A stretch of DNA of 6,841 bases from Candidatus Poseidoniaceae archaeon (lineage in GTDB: Archaea > Thermoplasmatota > Poseidoniia > Poseidoniales > Poseidoniaceae). The translations under genes and the position numbers were made by a program. How positions within the stretch are numbered: the stretch's first letter is position 1; each line of letters begins with the position of its first letter. Below the pieces are notes generated by a model. That model saw nothing but the letters and a program-made list of their open reading frames with translations, ran no database searches and had not been told where the DNA came from. Positions 1 through 5,000 of the stretch are shown piece by piece. The stretch covers positions 1 through 6,841 of the forward strand of contig JASLVI010000078.1 of assembly GCA_030741455.1 (NCBI GenBank), written 5' to 3'.

Positions 1-883
1 TTTCTTTCGAAATAAGAAGTTCCCCATTCGGGATGAAAGGTAGCATCGGTAACGGGAGTAGAACCGGAGGTGATTCTTCCTCAGCACCAAAAACAAGTGC
101 TGCTGTATCGACTTCATGGTTCTCAATAAGGGGTGACTCATCCATCGGCGTGATGGCAATACTGGAGAGGTCACCGGATGAAACGGTCGAATTGTCGACG
201 TGGTATTCCACGTTTCCACTTGATTCTAAGCAAAATGCATCCGATCCAAGCGAAGCATCAAAGCCCTCGAGTTCCTTGTTAATCTGCTTTAATTCAGTTG
301 CTGTTAAAGGGCGAAGTTGCGTACCCTGAGGGGGTGTGGGGCATCGACCGTCGATGATGATTTTTCCATCTTTCATCGCACAACCTGCATTATTGCCGAC
401 ATCACCTTGAACAACGATGGTGCCTCCTGTCATACCGTTACCGACTCGTTGCCCAACTGTTCCTTGAACGAAAATGAAACCGTCACTCATGAACATGCCA
501 AGATCATCGTCAGCACCATCCCTTGCAGACAGTTTGCCGCCTTGCATCATGAATCCAGCACATCGTCCAACGTATCCGGTTGCGGATATTTGGCCGCCTT
601 GATTGTATGCGCCAAAAAATGCACCAGCGTCGCCTTCGAGATCAAACGTACCACCTAGGCCAAATGAACTCGTCCATGATCCGAGTTTACCTAATGCACG
701 GATTCGTGCGCCATCTGGCATAGCTGGGCATAGTCCAACTTCACCGCTCTTTGGAACTTCTTCCCCAGATCCAGTCCAGCCGATTCGTAGCAATGCATTC
801 TGTTCAACTGCGGCTTGCAGGCGTGGTAGAAACTTTGCATTGATGCTCATTGAGCGTTCAACAACCTCGGCAGGACCCGCCAT
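1..883 (-). CDS. GXGXG beta-helix protein, glutamate synthase domain 3 / FwdC-like (C-terminus cut by window edge)
   Basis: The frame is open from the ATG at 883-881 to the left edge, giving 294 residues with no stop. An in-frame TGA at 889-887, two codons upstream, makes this ATG the first possible start; a second ATG at residue 12 is an alternative. Residues about 84-179 form five consecutive rungs of about 18-20 residues with the glycine pattern GxxGxxxGxxxxGGxIxxxG (GDAGAFFGAYNQGG, TVGQRVGNGMTGGTIVVQG, DVGNNAGCAMKDGKIIIDG). This is the right-handed beta-helix shared by glutamate synthase domain 3 and formylmethanofuran dehydrogenase subunit C. The third rung (ADDDLGMFMSDG) has lost the glycine pair. 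The following stretch, PPQGTQLRPLTATELKQINK, resembles the linker and helix that close this domain in archaeal stand-alone versions. At least 100 further residues, acidic and then proline-rich, follow and I do not recognise them. In archaeal glutamate synthases this domain is a structural part of the amide-transfer enzyme. I cannot tell GltB domain 3 from FwdC because neither the partner genes nor the C-terminus are visible. Confidence 0.85.
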   Translation of the reverse strand, partial: MAGPAEVVERSMSINAKFLPRLQAAVEQNALLRIGWTGSGEEVPKSGEVGLCPAMPDGARIRALGKLGSWTSSFGLGGTFDLEGDAGAFFGAYNQGGQISATGYVGRCAGFMMQGGKLSARDGADDDLGMFMSDGFIFVQGTVGQRVGNGMTGGTIVVQGDVGNNAGCAMKDGKIIIDGRCPTPPQGTQLRPLTATELKQINKELEGFDASLGSDAFCLESSGNVEYHVDNSTVSSGDLSSIAITPMDESPLIENHEVDTAALVFGAEEESPPVLLPLPMLPFIPNGELLISKE

Positions 884-904
884 GTTTCATCGGTGTCAAA
901 GGTC

Positions 905-916
905 GGTCAAATACCC
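905..916 (-). promoter_or_regulatory. Candidate TATA box for the GXGXG gene
   Basis: On the minus strand this reads GGGTATTTGACC. The TATTTG core is centred about 28 nt upstream of the ATG at 883. Archaeal TATA boxes lie about 25-30 nt before the transcription start, so this spacing predicts a leaderless or nearly leaderless mRNA. A second AT-rich element on the same strand, GATTTTAACA at 940-931, is an alternative that would leave a leader of about 25 nt. The call rests on position and composition only. Confidence 0.35.
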
Positions 917-973
917 TCTCCCTATCATGCTGTTAAAATCTGAATTCTGTTCTGATTACGTCCTCACGAACTG

Positions 974-984
974 TTTATGGATAT
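974..984 (+). promoter_or_regulatory. Candidate TATA box for gap
   Basis: TTTATGGATAT is centred about 32 nt before the gap ATG at 1011. That is a suitable distance for an archaeal TATA box driving a very short leader. No ribosome binding site lies between it and the ATG, which agrees with leaderless translation. The match to a TATA consensus is partial. Confidence 0.4.
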
Positions 985-1010
985 TCAGCCATGGCAACTG
1001 TTTGAGCAGT

Positions 1011-2048
1011 ATGGTCGTTAAGGTCGCAATCAATGGTTATGGAACAATCGGAAAGCGGGTTGCGGATGCAATCGATGCACAAGATGATATGGAAATTGTC
1101 GGCGTTACGAAAACACGTCCTTCATTTGGTTGTGATCTTGCCGTTCGCAAAGGCTATCCTCTCTACTGCACCTACGATACTGAAGAAAAAATTGCTGCCT
1201 TCGCTCCAGCTGGATACGATTGTAAAGGTGGCCTCTCGGATCTCCTTTCAGTCGCTGACATTGTCGTTGATTGCTCACCTGGAAAGGTCGGAGCCCAAAA
1301 TAAGGAAATTTACCAAAATGCTGGTGTAAAATGGATTTTTCAAGGCGGTGAAAAACACGCAATGACCGAGATGTCCTATACCTCAAGCGGCAACCATGCA
1401 GAGAACATGAATGTGCAAGGAACACGCGTCGTATCGTGCAACACGACGGGATTGTCAAGAACACTTGTCCCCCTCCTCCACGCTTGTGGGTCGATCTCTG
1501 TTGAGTGTACCATGATTCGTCGTGCTGCCGATCCAGGTGACTCGAGTAAAGGACCGATCAATGCCATTAAGCCTGTGCTCAAAGTCCCGAGTCATCATGG
1601 TCCAGATGTCATGACAATTCGTCCTGAAATCGCCATTAATTCACTGGCTGTTGCAGTGCCAACAACCATCATGCACGTCCATGCAATCGTCGCAACCCTT
1701 CCTGAGGGACATGGAATGAGTACCCAATCTGTACTTGATTTGTGGTCACAACAACCGAGAGTTCTCATTATGAACGGCTCCGAAACGGGGATTACAACAA
1801 CGGCAGAAGTGATGGAGTTCTCAAGAGATATTGGAAGAAAGTGGGGCGATCTCCACGAAATTTTTGTTTGGGAAGATGGTGTCAAACTCGATGGAAACAC
1901 GCTTTACTATTTCCAAGCCATCCATCAGGAATCGGATGTTATTCCAGAAAATGTTGATGCAATCCGTGCATTGATGGGTATCGAAGGTGACTGGAAAAAA
2001 TCGGTTGAAAAGACCGATAGCGCCATTGCGGCCTACAATGGACTGTAA
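1011..2048 (+). CDS. gap: Glyceraldehyde-3-phosphate dehydrogenase, archaeal type II, NAD(P)-dependent
   Basis: This complete gene of 345 residues matches the usual length of archaeal GAPDH (about 335-345). The enzyme interconverts glyceraldehyde 3-phosphate plus phosphate and 1,3-bisphosphoglycerate with NAD(P) in cytoplasmic glycolysis and gluconeogenesis. The N-terminal MVVKVAINGYGTIGKRVA carries the dinucleotide-binding GxGxxG of the Rossmann fold (residues 9-14). The catalytic cysteine is C143 in SCNTTGLSRT. The archaeal family motifs RRAADP (170-175), GPINAI (181-186), SHHGPDV (194-200, with the likely catalytic histidine) and HQESDVIPENVDAIRA (305-320) are all present. The frame is open upstream to 603, but the family start MxxKVxINGYGTIG fixes the start at 1011; the upstream part is antisense to the neighbouring gene. 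Cofactor preference cannot be decided by eye: many archaeal enzymes accept both NAD and NADP. It diverges from the GXGXG gene and lies 45 bp before the protease on the same strand. Confidence 0.97.
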   Translation: MVVKVAINGYGTIGKRVADAIDAQDDMEIVGVTKTRPSFGCDLAVRKGYPLYCTYDTEEKIAAFAPAGYDCKGGLSDLLSVADIVVDCSPGKVGAQNKEIYQNAGVKWIFQGGEKHAMTEMSYTSSGNHAENMNVQGTRVVSCNTTGLSRTLVPLLHACGSISVECTMIRRAADPGDSSKGPINAIKPVLKVPSHHGPDVMTIRPEIAINSLAVAVPTTIMHVHAIVATLPEGHGMSTQSVLDLWSQQPRVLIMNGSETGITTTAEVMEFSRDIGRKWGDLHEIFVWEDGVKLDGNTLYYFQAIHQESDVIPENVDAIRALMGIEGDWKKSVEKTDSAIAAYNGL

Positions 2049-2093
2049 TCAAGATAGGCGCATCCTCAAAAACCCAATTGCGGTCGGCAAGTT
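2049..2093 (+). other. Short gap between gap and the protease gene
   Basis: The 45 bp between the TAA of gap and the protease ATG contain an in-frame TAG at 2055-2057, which bounds the protease start. There is no Shine-Dalgarno sequence, no hairpin followed by a T-run and no clear TATA element; CTCAAAAACC at about 2066-2075 is the only A-rich patch. The two genes could share a transcript, or the protease promoter could be weak or lie within the end of gap. Confidence 0.5.
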
Positions 2094-5000
2094 ATGCAAG
2101 AGCGTCGCAGGTGCTATCTCCTGTTGTCCATCTTTCTCCTTTCCTTGGTTTTTCCTGCCGTTTCATCCACGTCAGATTCAAGAGAAATCTCCACCGCTGT
2201 CGACGCATTAGAATCAAATTGGCAATCGATTGAACCGACATCGACAAAGATGGTTGAACTCAAAGAAATGCAACCAACAATTCACTTAGCAGGATTCTCC
2301 TTTGATCCGCTCGTAAGTGATTTCGATGACATCAATTCTGCATGGAAGAATTCTGGCTCGTTGTATCTCCTTCAACTCTCCACGAACGATGGTTCCATCA
2401 TCGAACAACTTTCCACTACATTCGAATTCAAGGTTTTGGAGCGTCAAAGCCCAGGCGTTTACATCGTTCGAATGCATGACGCAATGTATCTTGAATCACT
2501 TTTCTTGCATGATGATGTCCGGTGGGTTGGTGAGTATTCTCCTTTCATGCGAACAACGAGTGATGTTTTAGAAAGCAAACGAGTTCATTACGTTCTTGCA
2601 TCGGATGTCGATTCGTTCGAATTGGCTGGACTATCCGCCGATTTTATCCGAAACGGTGCTTCAACCGCATGGTGTTCAATGGATATGTGTGAGGCAGTAT
2701 ACGAAGACGGAATCACTCCAACGCAGTTGCAAATGAGTGCTTCTCATGAGGATGTTCTGTTCGTTCAGGAAACATTCGATTTGATCCTTCACAACAATAT
2801 GGCGGCCATGGAAGTTGGAGCTGTTGCGGTTCGTGCATCGTCCTCACTCGGCCTCAACGGTTCTGGAGAAACCATCGCAGTTATGGATACAGGCCTCGAT
2901 AACGACCATCCAGACATACTTGGTCGAATTGCAGCGATCAATACGCAGTATGGGCTTGATCCATCTCCAATCGACAGCAACAGTGGACATGGAACACATA
3001 TCGTTGTGACGGTATTGGGCGATGGCAGTGGAGACACATCGACGATGGGTGTAGCACCCGAAGCAAACCTTGTCATGTATGCGCTTGAGCACGATCCAAC
3101 GGGATACTTTGGCCGACAAGGCTCCATTTACGATTTATTTACAGATGCTGAACTGAAGACTGCACGTATCGCAGTCAATGCCTGGGGTTCGAATGGCAAC
3201 TTTGGTCATTACACCGCTGATTCCCGTTCGGCTGACCAATACGTTTCAAACAATCCGTATCTACTACCCGTCTTCTCAGTTGGGGATAATGGAGCAAGTG
3301 GCGCCTCCCAAATTACCGCGCCGGGTACTGGAAAGAACGTTTTATCGATTGGCTCAAGCACCAATGGTAGCGTAAGTGCCTCATCATCACAAGGTCCAAC
3401 TCTAGATGGTCGAATCAAACCAGATCTTGTTGCTCCTGGTGAAGGCATATGTTCTGCAAGAGCAGAGGAAGCGAAGAATGCTATTGGTTCGGTCTGTGCT
3501 ACTGGAACGCATAGTAATTCACGCTCCATGTACATGGAATTGAGTGGAACCTCTCAAGCGACTGCAGTTGCTGGTGGCTCCGCAGCACTTGCACGAGAGT
3601 ATTTGCGAGAAGTTGCAGGAATCAATAAGCCATCTGCAAGCCTAATCAAAGCAACGCTCATCAACGGAGCTGAAGACCTCGGGACACCCGATATTCCAAA
3701 CAATAACGAAGGCTGGGGGCAAATTGACCTTGAAAACAGCCTCTCTCCAACTCATGGCGGGGTAATGCTGGATGTATTTCACGACGATGCACGAGAATTG
3801 CAAGCAGGATTTTCTCTTTTGTATGCCTTTGATATGGATGCTTCGAAAGGGGTTGATCTCACTCTCTCATGGAGCGATAGCGAGGGAAGTGCAAATGCTG
3901 CACAATCCGAATCACGTCTCATGAACGATCTTGATCTAGTCCTCCTCGCACCTGATGGAACGACCTACCTCGGAAACAATTTCGCAAATGGTATCTCCGT
4001 TACTGGAGGGTCGGCAGATGGCCTCAACAACGTCGAACGTGTTCGATTGCCAGCAGGAACGAGTACTCAATCTGGTGAATGGATGGTAATGGTTGAACAT
4101 CGTGGTGGAAGTTCGCAACGTTACAGCCTTGTTTTAGCTGCTGATGCTTCATTGGTTCCAACGGCTGATCTAACCACATTTGGTAACAGCATTCTACCCT
4201 CTTCATCAACACCATTGGTTGGCGACCTTGTTTCGATTTCGCTCGCTTGGCACAATCAAGGGACGCTCGCATCTGGCGCCTATCGAATTCAGTTGGAAGA
4301 TTTGACAGAAGGATCCGTTCTTTATGATTCAAATCGATCATCGCTTGATGGTGGAGATCTTGATTCTGTCTCCTTTTTCACGCAGTTTACGACAACTGGC
4401 ATACACACGCTACGCTTATCTCTTGATACCAATAACCAAGTTGCTGAAATCAACGATGGAGTGTCTGGTACCAACAACAATGTGCTCGAAATGGACATTG
4501 AAGTAACCGCACAAGGGTTGAGAGTTATCTTCCTCGAAGATGATGGAACTATTCCTCAAACACCTTCTGACCGCGAAGCGGCTGCAAATGTTGAGATGGA
4601 TGTTCGTAATGACACAGGTTTATCGCTTCCATTTGTCGTCGTTCATGAGGGTACTGGAGAGCGACCTGTCAGTTTAACGGTATCTGGTGTTCAAGAACCA
4701 GATCCTATTTATCCTGCCCTCCTCAATAGTCCTGAAGATCAATGGTCGAGAACTGTGAACGGTTCTGGGCCCTTCACACTCAGCGGTCAGGGGACTGAAA
4801 ATGATACAGTCCATCTTCTCCTGAATTTAGACGATGTTTCCGCTTCACTTGATGGTTCAACGAAACGGTTTGCGCGGGCTGGAACCTTTGTCGTCGATGT
4901 TACAGCAAGATATCAAAATCAACCAACTGTATCTCATACACAACGCCTCACATTCACTATTGGTCAAGTTGATTCGGTTGATGTCGTACCCTCAGGAACG

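Larger units (their letters stand above)
884..1010. other. Divergent intergenic region between the GXGXG gene and gap
   Basis: These 127 bp separate the two outward-facing starts and must hold both promoters unless the transcripts start further inside the genes. The region contains AT-rich clusters at about 908-913, 931-940 and 974-984 and no convincing inverted repeat. No Shine-Dalgarno-like GGAGG precedes either ATG. The sequence before gap is GTTTGAGCAGT, and the sequence before the minus-strand ATG is ACCGATGAAAC. Confidence 0.75.

Noticed and set aside
33..658. Plus-strand open frames opposite the GXGXG gene
   Set aside because: They are antisense shadows of a minus-strand gene with clear family motifs, and their translations show no recognisable domain.
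991..1005. A four-codon mini reading frame (ATG GCA ACT GTT TGA) ending 5 bp before the gap ATG
   Set aside because: With the candidate TATA box at 974-984, transcription would begin near or after its start, so it would probably not be translated. A chance occurrence is simpler.
603..1010. An open frame upstream of and continuous with gap that would add 136 residues to GAPDH
   Set aside because: The family start MxxKVxINGYGTIG falls at 1011, most of the extension is antisense to the GXGXG gene, and its sequence resembles no GAPDH N-terminal part.
2049..2093. Search for a transcription terminator between gap and the protease
   Set aside because: There is no stable hairpin and no T-run in these 45 bp.
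2094..2165. Possible Tat (twin-arginine) signal because of the RRR near the protease start
   Set aside because: The residues after the arginines (CYLLLSIF) do not fit the SRRxFLK pattern; a Sec-type signal peptide fits better.
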